64,000 bases of DNA from positions 59,010,051 through 59,074,050 of the forward strand of contig CM039463.1 in NCBI GenBank assembly GCA_022414725.1. Reading direction: 5' to 3'. The notes beneath the pieces are model-generated. The model was not told the DNA's origin. It searched no databases and was given only the letters and a program-made list of their open reading frames with translations. A program made the translations under genes and the position numbers. The stretch comes from Microglena sp. YARC. Its lineage: Eukaryota; Chlorophyta; Chlorophyceae; Chlamydomonadales; Chlamydomonadaceae. This document shows positions 26,001 through 37,596 of this stretch, in pieces; the first letter of the stretch is position 1, and the number at the start of each line of letters is the position of its first letter.

Positions 26001-27096
26001 TCCGAAGTAGGTGCCAAACAAGATGGCTAAGCCTGGGCCCTTCTGCAAATGGACCATGGGTGCAAAGAGATTGTAAGACAATTCAGAACTCAGATGCTAT
26101 GGGTTCAAACTCGCTAAAATACTGTTTAGAAATCGTGTGCAATGTGTATCTGAGCCATTGCCTGTCAAACAGTTTGATGGCTGGATGAGAGTTCGATGGT
26201 TGAATGTGTGGATGGTGGGATACTTGGATGCTTCAATGGTTGGACGGTTGAATGGGTGGATGCAGCATACACCACACCCCAGGCACAGTCTGCCAGGATA
26301 AGGAGCGCCCTGTCCAGCTCTTAATGTCTGAAGCGTGCACTTAAGTGGCTGATGTGGCTCATCCTGCTTTATTAGGCGCACATTGCATTTGTGTGTCTTG
26401 CCTGCATCCTTCGACAACAAAATACATGGCCCATTTGAAAAGCCTGGAAGCCATGTAATCAAACCAAACTAGGGCATGGCAACATGAGACCCTTAGTCCC
26501 TAACCACCACCCTATTGCAAACACGAGTTTTTGAAGTACCATACCACCCCCATCAACCTGCAGAGATTCGTTGCCCCTGTACCCCTGAGATAGCTTTAGG
26601 TGAAGCCTAAAGCTTTCTCAAATTGCCAGGCCTCCCATTTCCACCAGCCCCAGCAGCACACGACGAAGACGTGCCCCAGAGCAATGGTCAGTCCTCATGC
26701 TTCCGAGGAGTCTTGTGCATCAATTCCACTAGATTATTTGAAAATATCGCTGGAGAGTGCATCGGGCTGAAAACTACGGGCACCTCGAACAGTTACTTAC
26801 CTCCTTCACGAAATGGATGAAGGTGTTGGGAGCATTACGGAAGGCCTGCAGTGTGAGACGCGTTCGTTAGTCCTTTTCTTGTAGAGAGGCTTGCTTGCAC
26901 GGGGGAGCGAGATTCAATGTAACGCCTACCTGACCGATCACGCTCTGTTGGTAAGGGCTCAACTGATAAACGATTTCACGGAGAGCGATACCTAAACACG
27001 GGAGGCAAACAGTTGCGACATTAGTTAATAACTTTCTTGTCGGAACCTAGAAAGCACGGGGCATCATAGCAAAGACTGACCCGAACGAGGAGCCAT
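20099..27096 (-). CDS. bc1 complex subunit 8 (QCR8/UcrQ)-like small protein
   Basis: Five exons join in phase to 108 aa: 27081-27096 (16 nt), 26930-26991, 26801-26845, 23260-23307, 20099-20254. The first three give MAPRSGIALREIVYQLSPYQ, QSVIGQ and AFRNAPNTFIHFVKE, close to the N-terminus of mitochondrial ubiquinol-cytochrome c reductase subunit 8 (YxLSPxxQ and the following PN are family marks). Exon 4 reads ENYIWEHVMELHPWDL between a CTTAGAG acceptor and a GTGAGC donor; exon 5 reads SYYTIFVAAFVASPV, a likely membrane segment, then a basic tail to TAG. Family members are 70-95 aa with one membrane helix, so this is slightly long. Exons 1-3 are convincing; 4 and 5 rest on phase, splice sites and one helix, and could belong elsewhere. 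Introns 3 and 4 (about 3.5 and 3.0 kb) contain transposon remains. Confidence 0.5.
21425..21532 (+). repeat. LINE-like 3' end with CAATTT tail
   Basis: TAGCTCCGGCTTACGC, TGTCCTTAACTTCACGTCCTG and a TTGTTACAT-type end running into CAATTTCAATTTCAATTG. An inverted copy is at 38646-38750 with the same tail, so this is the end of a retroposon family. Confidence 0.6.
21768..22423. mobile_element. hAT-like MITE split by a LINE 3' end
   Basis: The left part (CAGGGTACTTCAGGAGAACC and the CGCAACCAATTGTATAG body) is the inverted counterpart of the intact element at 62087-62271. The expected other end (GAACAACCCTG) appears only at 22413-22423, after the LINE fragment 21949-22390. Flanks CTCCACAG (21760-21767) and GTCCACAG (22424-22431) match 7 of 8. 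The left boundary is uncertain by a few bases. Confidence 0.5.
21949..22390 (-). mobile_element. 5'-truncated non-LTR retrotransposon, 3' end with (TAATG)n tail
   Basis: On the minus strand: unique sequence with AAGCACAGAGTCTCATACACC and TCAAGTAGACTTTAACATG, then about 24 TAATG units (21949-22068 on the plus strand as ATTAC). Two further copies, 23545-23808 (plus) and 37976-38292 (minus), share the body and a short tail. Pentamer-tailed L1-like elements are known from volvocine algae. Only the 3' few hundred bases remain. Confidence 0.75.
22763..22800. repeat. (GGT)n microsatellite
   Basis: About 12 GGT units followed by irregular GGGTGG sequence to 22862. Lies in intron 4 of the QCR8-like gene. 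Confidence 0.9.
23340..23545. repeat. CGCCCTCC-T(n) repeats
   Basis: About ten units of TGCGCCCTCC plus a run of T, ending abutting the LINE copy at 23545. On the minus strand it is an A/G-rich tract upstream of the acceptor of exon 4 of the QCR8-like gene. No coding sense. Confidence 0.85.
23545..23808 (+). mobile_element. Non-LTR retrotransposon 3' end, opposite orientation
   Basis: Same body as the minus-strand copy at 21949-22390 (TTAGCTTCTTACCTCCGCC, AAGCACAGAGTCTCATACACC), ending in four TAATG units near 23787-23806. Together the two copies form an inverted pair about 1.3 kb apart. Confidence 0.75.
24757..25925. repeat. Left arm of a ~1.2-kb inverted repeat
   Basis: Matches 30452-31772 in reverse orientation along its length: GTGCTACCGGTCACACATTG near 24766, AACCCTGTTAGAACAGCCATG near 25205, GTAGATTATTG-type and poly-C parts, and the inner end GAATGAGGCTTGGGTCGCCAC near 25893. 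Arms have diverged by indels and simple repeats. Contains poly-C runs at 25522-25559 and 25830-25850. Confidence 0.75.
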
Positions 27097-27342
27097 GATG
27101 GAAAGGAAGAAATAAACGCCGGTCGGAGTGATTAATACGAAGGAGGTGGGGTCGAAGATTTTGTGTTCAACGCAGCCTAGCCTAGCCACCTTCCGGTACA
27201 TTATGTACTTTAGTCTTTGGTCCCACATTTCAGAGTGCGCGGTTGTATCTAGTCTGATTGATGATGATCACAATCGGCCAAACGCGGTCATGCCGGTTAT
27301 CAACCTTTGTAACCTCAGCTTATAACTTTCTTTCAATTGCAG

Positions 27343-28430
<1,088 letters not shown>

Positions 28431-28624
28431 GTGATAAAAATGTATGCCATGAATCAATGCTTGCATTTACATCACTGTGTCGTATGCATGCCAGTGTTGA
28501 CCCAAGACAATGCCACATCTGAATGCTGATCTATGCTATAATATTATGGACTGGTTAGTTAAGGGTCTTGCCCAGCCGCAAACAATCATCGATCAACTCT
28601 TGATAACCACAAGGGGCTAATTGT

Positions 28625-29105
28625 ATAACAGAAACAAACGCTTGATGAACTGGTACCCGACTGAATAAATGAACAACTGAATATCTGCAGCAAACACTTG
28701 ATGAACTGGTTCATGACTGAAAAACTTAATAACTGAAACAAAGACTTGATGAATAAGTACCCGACCAAATAACTGTATAACTGAAACAAACACTTGATGA
28801 ACTGGTACCCAACTGATTAACTGAACAACTGAATATCTGAAATAAAGACTTGATGAACTGGTACCCAACTGAATAACTGAATAACTGAAACAAACACTTG
28901 ATAAACTAGTACCCAACTGAATAACTGAATATCTGCAAGAAACACTTGATGAACTGGTACCCGACTTAATAACTGAATAACTGAAACAAACACTTGATGA
29001 ACTAGTAACCAACTGAAGAGCTGAATAACTGAAACAAACACTTGATGAACTAGTAACCAACTGAATGGCTGAATAATTGAAACAAAAACTTGATGAACTG
29101 GTAAT
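28625..29105. repeat. ~45-65-bp minisatellite, about 9 copies
   Basis: Units with CTGAAACAAACACTTGATGAACTGGTACCC-type wording (seen as CTTGATGAACTGGTACCC plus AACTGAATAACTGAATA). Each has CTG/GTACCC or CTG/GTAACC, a donor-like junction, and the first copy also AACAG/AAAC. It may be an exon-edge array of the unidentified plus-strand gene. Confidence 0.85.
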
Positions 29106-29269
29106 CGATGAAAGCAAATGTTCAGAGTTCCCAATCTGGGGCGACACTTGTAGAATCTTCCTCAATGTGCAGCTGCTTCTCTGGCTGGCTATTCAGCAGA
29201 ACCTACAGCAACTTAGTTCACCTAGAATAGAAGCTGGCATAATCAGGTCGCTAGTGCTGCTGAATGCTT

Positions 29270-29905
29270 ATGCGTTACAGCCCAGGGCCTGCCAGGGGAT
29301 AGCCAACTCAGGATTTATGTAATCAAACCAACTTGTGTGTTAATATGTTATAGCCCAGGGCCTGCCAGGGGGTAGCCAACTTAGGCTTTATGTAATCAAA
29401 CCAACTCAGGAGTTTGAACGTTACAGCCCAGGGCCTGCCAGGGGGTAGCCAACTTAGGCTTAATGTAATCAAACCAACTCAGGAGTTTGAACGTTACAGC
29501 CCAGGGCCTGCCAGGGGGTAGCCAACTTAGGCTTAATGTAATCAAACCAACTTGTGTGTTTGTACGTTACAGCCCAGGGCCTGCCAGGGGGTAGCCAACT
29601 TAGGCTATATATAATCAAACCAAGTTGAGTGTTTGTACGTTACAGCCCATGGTCTGCCAGGGGGTAGCCAACTTCGGCTTTATGTAACTTGTGTTTGTAC
29701 GATACAGCCCAGGGCCTGCAAGGAGGTTGCCCAGTTAGGCTTTATGTAATCAAACCAACTTGGGAGTTTGTACATTACAGCTCAGGGTCTGCCAGGGGGT
29801 GGCCAACTTAGGCCTTATGAAATCAAACCAACTTGTGTGTTTGTACGTTACAGCACAGGGCCTGCCAGGGGTTAGGCAACATAGGCTTTATGCAATCAAA
29901 CCAAC
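29270..29905. repeat. ~72-bp minisatellite, about 9 copies
   Basis: Units with CGTTACAGCCCAGGGCC, TGCCAGGGGGTAGCCAAC and AATCAAACCAACT. The unit is related to the dispersed TTACAGTCCAGG family near 7373 and 59808. Followed by CACACA and GAATGAAT simple repeats to about 30360. Confidence 0.9.
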
Positions 29906-30451
29906 TTGTTTGCTTGTATCATATCACCAGGTTGGCAGGCACTTGTCATACGCACACACTCACGCACAGAGCCACACACATACAGTAACACACAGAGTCA
30001 CATAGAGTCACGCATTCATATAAAAGTCACACACAGAGTCACACAGAGTCACGCATTCAGTTACACATAGTCACACACAGTCACACTCAGTCTCACACAC
30101 ATTCTCAAAATGACACACTTTAATTCCAATGGTTGGCCTGTAAATGGTTACGTTCGAATCGAAATGGAAAGGAATCCCTAGAAATGGTTACACGCCATGT
30201 CACTTAAGGAATGAATGAATGACACTCACGACTGAATGAATGAATGACACTCACGACTGAATGAATGAATGAATGAATGAAATAAATCATGGGAAAGCTT
30301 GTAGAAAGTGAATGGACGAAAATGTAGGAACGAAATGAATGCAACCCACAAAGGAATGAATGAATAAACCCAGGAAGGAAGGGATACAGATTTTGTTTAG
30401 TAAAGGTTAAGGAAACAGTTTTTTCCAGAAATGTTCAGGCTAAGTTGGTAG

Positions 30452-31772
30452 CCACAAGTGGCGACTCAAGCCTCATTCTGGGACGGTGCGCTAAGCGCCA
30501 CTACTATTAAGGGGGGTAATATTTTTTTTAGGGGGGGGCTTAGAAAACATGTAGTTTGCACATGGATGACATAAGTTACACTGGTTTGCAACAACTTTGT
30601 CAAGCCTCTAATTGTACAGAACAGTCAGCATTAGTCTAGTACTACAACCTAGCCAGGTAAACCTAAAACATTAAGCACTCACCATTAAGTTATCATCAAT
30701 ACACATTCCTTGCGCATCATAAGAAAAGGGTCTGCTTGATCATATCACATAATGCAAATTGTGATATTATCAACTGTGGTGTCAGCATTTAGGGAGGGGG
30801 GGGAGAGGGGGTCTTAAAGACAAGTTCTATGCAGCGTCGCCTGCGACGCTAAAAAATGGCGGAGAGTGATCGCGAGGGAGCGACAGGTGGCAACGGAAGC
30901 GAGTTAGTTACGAGGCTGTTGGCTGACGTGTCAGGCTTCATCACGGTCATATAGATGGATGGTCGGTCGGTCGGACGGACAAATGGGTAACACTGGGGGC
31001 TCCCACCTGTCAGAAGGGGGGGCTTCGCCAAAAACAAGCATTTATTTTACACACGACTATTCGTCCAATAATCTACACGCACACATGAGCAAGACACACA
31101 TACACACAAACAGACACAATAACTACCCTCATCACACCTGTCTCCTCTGATGGTGCAACCTCTGCCGGTATGGCCTAGCCATCAACTCAGGGGTTTGGGG
31201 GGAGGGGGCCTTGCCCAAGGTTCGACTTCTCCCATGAAGTCGACGACTAGAGATGGCGGTGGTACTTTGGTAGGACGTTGGAAGAGGGGTGGGTGGTGCG
31301 TATAGACTCGCATGGCTGTTCTAACGGGGTTCAAAGGAGTAGGCGTGATTAACTTGAATACTCTCGACAAACGAGCAGCACAGGCGCGTGCGGTTTAGAA
31401 CGATACATTTCACTCGTGCCTTAAGCCGTTGCAACATCCAACCAATCAACCATCAGTCAAACAAAGTAGCTTCAGGTCTTCAGGTCTCGAGTAGATCAGT
31501 ACTCGGGTTGTACATCTGTATTGTCTGGCTTGGGCAGATGGGCCCATGCATGATCCCTGGGGTCACTTTCACAGTTCTGACTAGGTAACTTCCACCAGGG
31601 GTAGGCCTGAGCTAGCTACCTGGGTTGGGCCTGTGTGACCCAGGGCACAAATCACTCACCTGAGGGTCGCACTCGTGGCGACCAAGGGCCCATTTCGCCC
31701 TAGTTTCACACACCTGAGGGTCGACGAGGGTGCGACCGCGAGACACAATGTGCGACCGGTCGCACACAAATA
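30452..31772. repeat. Right arm of the ~1.2-kb inverted repeat
   Basis: Reverse-complement counterpart of 24757-25925. It is longer because a GGCGGAG-family unit (30832-31038) lies in it, which the left arm lacks. Between the arms sit exons 1-3 of the QCR8-like gene and the unidentified plus-strand segments. Confidence 0.75.
30832..31038 (+). repeat. GGCGGAG dispersed family, ~200 bp
   Basis: Starts GCAGCGTCGCCTGCGACGC, includes GCGACAGGTGGCAACGGAAG, GACGTGTCAGGCTTCATC and GGTCGGTCGG, ends GGCTTCGCCAAAAA. Further copies: about 5310-5560 and 60183-60375 (plus), 33015-33210 and 51700-51862 (minus). No coding potential; looks like a SINE- or MITE-type family. Confidence 0.65.
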
Positions 31773-33292
31773 TAACTGTAAGCAAAGTAAATAATAAGTA
31801 AATATTCAAGAGAATTTGCTCAAAGGATTCTACTGGAGATAAAAGTAAAGTAGAAATGTCATTTATAATCACTATATGGCTACACGTTGACAACAACTCG
31901 AGTTAGGCAAGAAGTAAGAACATGGATGAGGTGCTGCAAGATAAGAGTTTGCAGGCATGCTACGTTCATATCCTTACGAAAGCATCCTGAATCCTCCATC
32001 AGTGACGTCGCGAGCAGGCGTTTGTCACGCCTGGCATTCTTTTGCCGCCAAGCTAAGAAGAAGTTCTATACGCCTGCAAATTGTTACAAGGTTCTACCGG
32101 TATTCTGCCACCAAGCAAAAGCTCGTGGATATCTGCGTGTGCGCAGGTAGCCAGGACGAAAGTGCCCAATGCTAACCCGAGCTCACCGTACTTAAGAAAG
32201 CATGAAGCGTGGAAGCGACGACAGCAGTTTCGGTGAGCAGAAAGAAATTGAATCATGGGTCCATGCATGGATGCATGGGGCCGATGGGGGTCAAGTAGAC
32301 AGCTGGATCTGCCACGTGTGTGTGTCGATACGCGTGTCGTGTCGGCAAGCGTTTGCCCCCACGAACTCCCTCGTCCAATCCTTCCGAAACTGCATATCTG
32401 CCCTTTTACAACCCTTATGCCCTCTAATCGAGAAAGGTTTCTTGAAAGAGTCGATACTGAGTGAAATTAAGTTATTTTGAGTGGTTATTGTGGTTATTGA
32501 TACCGGGGCCCTGAGATTTTTTTGCCAGAAACCATCTTAAAACTGGTTAAGCTTTCAACTGGAATGGGTGTTGCCACGGACCCACTAATTCCAGACAGGT
32601 AGGAACAAAACTCAAGGCCATCGAACCACCCTAGCTAAAGTTACGGCTGTTTGAGTGGGCTTGTTTGCACTTTTGGGCCAATTCTGGCCTAGATTAGGTA
32701 GCTACACTGCTTTTGTTTGGCTCTCCTATTGCCAATCTGTTGGTATATATGCACCCTGTACACCCACAGAGGCATGTAGCCAAGGATTGAGGCAGGGTAG
32801 AATGGTGGGTAGTCTGTGTGCCACCCTAAGCTCTCACAATATGTTTTTTTTTGCCACAGCAGTTGTTTAATTTGGGAAGCTACCCCAAGCAAAATGCGTC
32901 GGTGTCATCATGGTTAGCTTTGCGGGGACACACATTGGTAGGTAGGGGGGCTGGTAGGGGGTTTCGTTTTTTTTTTAATCCCTAACGAAACAGACATTTG
33001 TTCTACTTCCTTTTTCTGGCGGAGCCCCCCCTCCTCCTGGGGGGCGTGAGCCCCCAGATTCAACCCTGTGTCCGGCCGGCCGGCCGACCGACCGACGATC
33101 GAGACGAAGCCTGGCACGTCAGCCATATGTCTCATAACTAACTGGCTTCGGTCAGCTCCATCGTTGCCACTTGTCGTTCCGTCGCCAACACACTCGCTTG
33201 CGACACTGCTTAGTACCTGTTTTAGTTTGTTTTTTGTTTTTTGTAGTTGCTGATCTCACTGTAGCTAGGACTAGGACACGCAAAGACTGTTG
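31773..33292. other. No gene seen between inverted-repeat arm and LTR element
   Basis: Frames are short and without family resemblance. The only clear structure is the minus-strand GGCGGAG-family copy at 33015-33210, with a GGCCGGCCGGCC run near 33073. Confidence 0.5.
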
Positions 33293-33297
33293 AAGTA

Positions 33298-33546
33298 TGT
33301 GAATTTCCGGAGTTATGTGGAAGGCACAGAGACGAGGGGAAGTCAGTAAGGATAAGATCTTTACAGTTAGATAAAGCATTCGATCAATGCGCTAGGAGGA
33401 AGTACTGAGATGGCGCGGCACCTCAGGGTACCGGCATCAGAGTCCGTGCCATAGCTGGCAGCGGCATCGCAGTACAGTGCAGCAAGGAGGTAGACCTGTG
33501 CACTCTAAGTCACTCTAGGTGAGCCGGTGAAACCCGGTGAATAACA
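33298..33546 (-). repeat. 3' LTR (element orientation)
   Basis: Begins TGTGAATTTCCGG and ends GGTGAATAACA on the plus strand; matched by 37597-37845. Preceded by AAGTA. Confidence 0.93.
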
Positions 33547-33799
33547 TCCCCCCCAATTCCTGGTATTCTTCATATTGGAGAATTCCGGGAATTATAGGAG
33601 TTAAAAGAAAACTAGAGGGACTGAGGAAAATATATATATTAGATATAAGTGAGAGGGGCAGGCAGCAAACTAATTCGAGATAAGAGGTATAGGTGTAACT
33701 GACGGGAGGTCAAATCTAGGAAACTGCAGGAATTCAGATTTTTAACTATCAACTTATCAACTGCTGGCTGGCCACTATCAACTATGTCTCCTTAGGTGT

Positions 33800-35524
33800 T
33801 CATGTGTCATCAACTGGGTATGGGATCTGGTAGAACCCATCTCTTTTTAGCCTAGTTGTGATGGCCTGGTGCAGGTCATCCCAAAGGTCAGCTGTGGGGT
33901 CAGAGTGAAAGACGGGAGGGCAGAAGTTGAGGATGAAACAATCCTGGTGGTTCCAGGGCATTATGGCATCATCAACATAGATCAGGATAGGACTGGTTGC
34001 TTCATCTATCCTGATCTGATGGGACTGCATGAGGAGCCCTGGCTGCCTGTGGGTTGCATTGCAGGAGGCACTAACCATTGCTGCTTGTAGGCAGATGGTC
34101 CACTTCAACCTATCTTTCATGCTGGCAGAACAGGTGTCATACTTGTATATGAGGGTGGCCAGGAGCTTAGAGTGCATGTGGATAGGGCTAATGACAGGGG
34201 CAGGGTTAGTGGGCATATCCTGCTCTCTGCAGACTTGGTTTGGTAGGGACCTCATGTTTACTATGCAGGGTGGGGTGGGCAGTAGCATCATGTGATCTAA
34301 TATTTCCATCAGTTCCCCCAGGGGGTAGTATCCCTCCTGGTGGTTCTCAAGGGTGTAACTGACAGCATACATGTGGGCATTGTTCTGTATGTCAGCTTGG
34401 GAACCTGGCTCTGAGGTGGTCGGTGTGCTACCTAGGGAGAAGTCAGTGATGCCAGTAGGGGCCATGGTCTGGAGGAGTATGTCTTCTTTGAGCAAGGATT
34501 GGGTGGCAGGGGCTAGTTCTACAGGTGGATCTGCATGTTGCTCTACTGGTGGCTCTACTGGTGGCTCTACTGGTGGCTGATCTGCCTGCTGGCTGGCTAC
34601 AGATGGGTACCTTTTCCTATAGATCTCCATCATGGAGGCTTTCATGTGGGCCAGCTTTTTATTAACATCTATGTCATCATCATCCTGGCTACTGCTAGGG
34701 ACACTATCTGGCATGGCCTCTGTATATCCTGCTTCTCTGTGGCAGTCTGACCAATACATGCACTCTGGGGAAGGCTCACCATTGGATCTCTTCTGATACC
34801 TGATAGTGGCAGGAGCTCTATGCTCATAGGTTGCTGGAGGCACTGGTACAGGAGGACCTGTTGGTTTGGGCATGAGAAGGGAGTCTAGGGGTGGTTTAAA
34901 AGCCAGGCCTGTGTCTGGTGAGGGGCACTGCCGTGAGATATGTCCAAATCCATCACAGTTCCAGCATGTCATATTTGGTTTTTTCTGGTCTCTCTTCCTG
35001 GTATGTGACATGGGCAGGCGAGAGCAGGCTGGGATAGGGTCGGTAGAAGTAGACTGTGTAGGGCTAGCAGAAGGAGAAGGTGGTGTATGAGCAGGAGATG
35101 GAGGTGGAGGGGAGACAGGAGCTGGTTGAGACGGTGGAGGAGGAGGGGGAGGAGCAGGAGCTGGTGGTGACGGTGGAGGAGGAGGAGCTGGAGGAGGTGA
35201 TGCCAGTTCATGTAGGCGGTCTGCAGAGGCCTTGAACCGTTGAGTCCACCGTCTGCAGAGGCCTTGAACCGTTGAGTCCACTCTTCCTGCCGAGCATAAG
35301 TGATGTACCGTGACGTTAGGGTTGAGGTACCATGGGTCAACTGGGCTGTCATGATCTGGATGATCAGTAGGCTTGGGATAGAACACATATGTAGCATACA
35401 CTCCCCCCTTTGCACTGTTGGGGCAGATCAGGACAGGCTGGGATCCCAGGCTCAGGCTCATCGTCTTCTTGGAAGGGGAGGCATAGGGTAGCCTGGCAAT
35501 CATCCAAAGAAAGGGTAAGATCAT
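33800..35524 (-). CDS. LTR-element ORF with CCHC zinc knuckle and Pro-rich segment
   Basis: 574 codons open. Pro-rich stretch (residues about 108-165), basic HTRKRDQKKPN, then the zinc knuckle CWNCDGFGHISRQC (C-x2-C-x4-H-x4-C) near residue 187, an acidic SSSQDDDD segment, and PPVEPPVEPPVE repeats near residue 325. The rest matches nothing I know. A 32-bp tandem duplication at 35217-35280 lies in its N-terminal part. The knuckle suggests nucleic-acid binding, as in Gag; the start codon is simply the first ATG of the open frame. Confidence 0.5.
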   Translation of the reverse strand: MILPFLWMIARLPYASPSKKTMSLSLGSQPVLICPNSAKGGVYATYVFYPKPTDHPDHDSPVDPWYLNPNVTVHHLCSAGRVDSTVQGLCRRWTQRFKASADRLHELASPPPAPPPPPSPPAPAPPPPPPPSQPAPVSPPPPSPAHTPPSPSASPTQSTSTDPIPACSRLPMSHTRKRDQKKPNMTCWNCDGFGHISRQCPSPDTGLAFKPPLDSLLMPKPTGPPVPVPPATYEHRAPATIRYQKRSNGEPSPECMYWSDCHREAGYTEAMPDSVPSSSQDDDDIDVNKKLAHMKASMMEIYRKRYPSVASQQADQPPVEPPVEPPVEQHADPPVELAPATQSLLKEDILLQTMAPTGITDFSLGSTPTTSEPGSQADIQNNAHMYAVSYTLENHQEGYYPLGELMEILDHMMLLPTPPCIVNMRSLPNQVCREQDMPTNPAPVISPIHMHSKLLATLIYKYDTCSASMKDRLKWTICLQAAMVSASCNATHRQPGLLMQSHQIRIDEATSPILIYVDDAIMPWNHQDCFILNFCPPVFHSDPTADLWDDLHQAITTRLKRDGFYQIPYPVDDT

Positions 35525-35846
35525 CGTCTTGTCTCATCATAGCTGTAATGCTTATGAGATGCATTGGGATGCCAATATGTGGGATAATGAGTGGCATGGG
35601 GTCATATTCAATGGGGCATATATGAACATCTCTGAGGGTCAGGACCAGGCCATTCCTTGCTTGGACAACAGCTGTGCCTGTGGAGGAGCACATGCGTGGA
35701 TGGGGATACCCTGGGAAGAACACTGGTACTGGAGGAGAGAGAGGTGTGATTCTGATGAGGGAATATTTGCTGTAGGTAAGGTGGTGGATGGAGTCAGAAC
35801 TGAGTACCCAGTCATTTGCCATGGGTTGAGAGGGATAGAAGCACAT
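35364..35846 (-). pseudogene. Degenerate copia protease-like region
   Basis: WVLSSDSIHHLT aligns with the W-x-L-D-S-G-A-x-H-H-M-T protease site of copia elements, but the catalytic Asp-Ser-Gly is altered (S-S-D). Downstream LTLRDVHICP and PMHLISITAMMRQD resemble the LxxVLYVPxLxxNLLSVxQLxxxG part. The enzyme is probably inactive. It precedes the CCHC knuckle of the next frame, the reverse of the usual copia order. Confidence 0.45.
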
Positions 35847-35924
35847 AAATGTAGTGCCGGAGGGGTGCTCAGGGGTATCCGGATCAGAAGTAGTTGCATC
35901 TTCTTGTTGGTCTCCACTACTGTG

Positions 35925-36080
35925 GGTAACCTGCAGAGTGGGGGAGTTTCCTATCTCTGAGACAGTGTGGAGGACAGGATCATCAGCAGGAGTGGGGTCA
36001 TGCTCTCGTTGGTCTCCACTACTCTGGGTGTTCTGCAGAGTGGGGGTATTTCCTACCTCTGAGACAGTGTGGAGTGCAGG
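35925..36080. repeat. Two-copy ~107-bp tandem repeat inside the LTR element
   Basis: TTGGTCTCCACTACT, CTGCAGAGTGGGGG and CTCTGAGACAGTGTGGAG occur twice about 107 bp apart. Confidence 0.8.
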
Positions 36081-36275
36081 CTAGTCAACAGGATAGGGCA
36101 GAGGACTGGATATCTTACCCTCAATCATGGCGTCCCGCTGCTTGATCAGGTCTTCTTTCCATTCTGGGTACCACCCAGGGAGATGGGCATCCGGGTGGAC
36201 AGGGGGCACCTCAGGTGCAGCGGATGCCTGGTCTCCAGGTTGGTCAAGCATCTTAGCAGGATCATCATCGCCTAT

Positions 36276-36995
36276 CTAGAATTCTTTGCCCGCCGATGAG
36301 GGGATGCCAGTCGCAGTCGGCTGGTTCGTCGGAATGGGTCTGGATGGGCCAGGAGGCGGTTGAGGTTGCGCTTTGTAGCGACCTTCCTTGATGTCCTTGA
36401 AGAAGTTGGGATCCTTCTCCAGTTGTTTCTCTGCGCTTCTGCGGAGCTCAGCCAGGAGTTTGGCGTCGTCCAGAGGGCTGAGGGCAAGAGGATCGTTGGG
36501 GCATAGCGGCATCTTTGGTGGCGGTGGTGGAGCATTTGAGTCAGATGGAGACCTGGATGCTCTTCGGACGGGAAGAGCTGCATTGCGATGGATGGAGTGG
36601 CGGGAGAAGTTCAGGGATTTGAGAGTTGTGGGAATGGGAGTTTGGATAAGGGGGACGAGCATGAACCCTGATCCATACTCGTTTCTCAGGTAACGCAAGG
36701 CTGATGCCGCATTGTTTGTGCGGTCTCGAAGGATAGCAGCAATAGATGAATGGACTGAGTTGCAAATGTGGTCCATAGCAAGAAAGTTGTTGACCGCAGT
36801 GATCCTATGATCGGGGGAGGAAAGATAGTGCATGCCATCTATCGGCTCTGAAAGCGGAATGGTATCTCAGTCTCCATCAAGCACCGAGTGCATGCAGATG
36901 TTGTCCAGCATAGGGCTGGTCATGTCTTTGTACCAGGTTGCGAAGGTATCAAGTGTTCCCTTACCGTCAAACTTGGTGCATTGCGGCATGTCCAT
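36276..36995 (-). pseudogene. gag-like ORF of the LTR element, broken by one in-frame TGA
   Basis: Starts at ATG 36993-36995 (MDMPQCTKFDGKGTLDTF, ATWYKDMTSPMLD), is interrupted by TGA at 36867-36869 and continues in the same frame to 36276. The second part has NNFLAMDHICNSVHSSI and NAASALRYLRNEYG, like the capsid region of copia Gag, then a Pro-rich, basic tail. A single stop could be mutation or readthrough. Two hundred thirty-nine codons in total. Confidence 0.6.
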
Positions 36996-37596
36996 GGTGG
37001 TGCGTCGGTGCAAGGGAAGAGCAGTTTGAGGGGAAAGTTGGGGAGTGGGGAGTAGTAGATCTGGGTAGAGTATAAAAACTCAAGACCTGGGGTACGTGTA
37101 CTTGAGGGGTGGGACGGCGGAGGTTGCAAGCAACTGGAGTGAGGGTGTGAGGAGGGTTTGGGAGGGGGAAGGGTTGGAGGTGGAGGCCAACTGTGGAGAG
37201 ATCTGGAGAGATGATAGGTCAGGAGGTGGTTGAGAACGGCTGAGGTTGCTTACGCAACGGGACGTGGGAGATGGGGAGGGGTGTGTGTGTGGGTGGGTGG
37301 GTGTGTGTGTGTGTGGGTGTGTGTGTGTGGGGGGGGGGGGCGCAGTGGTCTTGGAGATGTGTTGTCAGTGGGGTTTGCTGGAAGATAGCTTGAGGCTCAA
37401 TGGAGCATAATCAATCCGAACGCGGATGATGGTTGCGCACAAGAAAAGGTATTCCAACGGGGAGGTTCTTGTCGCAGGGATGGAGAGCCTTACTCGATCC
37501 TTTCAAATGTAGCGTTCCGCACGATAACAATCAAAATGTCCTTTGCTCGGGATACCGTTAAAGCAAGGCCAATCTAAAGCGAATGGGACCGTAACC

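Noticed and set aside
26581..26700. Minus-strand segment reading FVVCCWGWWKWEAWQFEK as a QCR8 exon
   Set aside because: It vaguely recalls the YTWGxxEFE end of subunit 8, but it lacks a usable acceptor in phase and would exclude the better-supported exons 4 and 5.
33900..33990. YVDD motif (reverse-transcriptase-like) in the 574-codon frame
   Set aside because: IYVDDAIMPWN stands alone. None of the other RT blocks precedes or follows it within the needed distance, so it is taken as chance.
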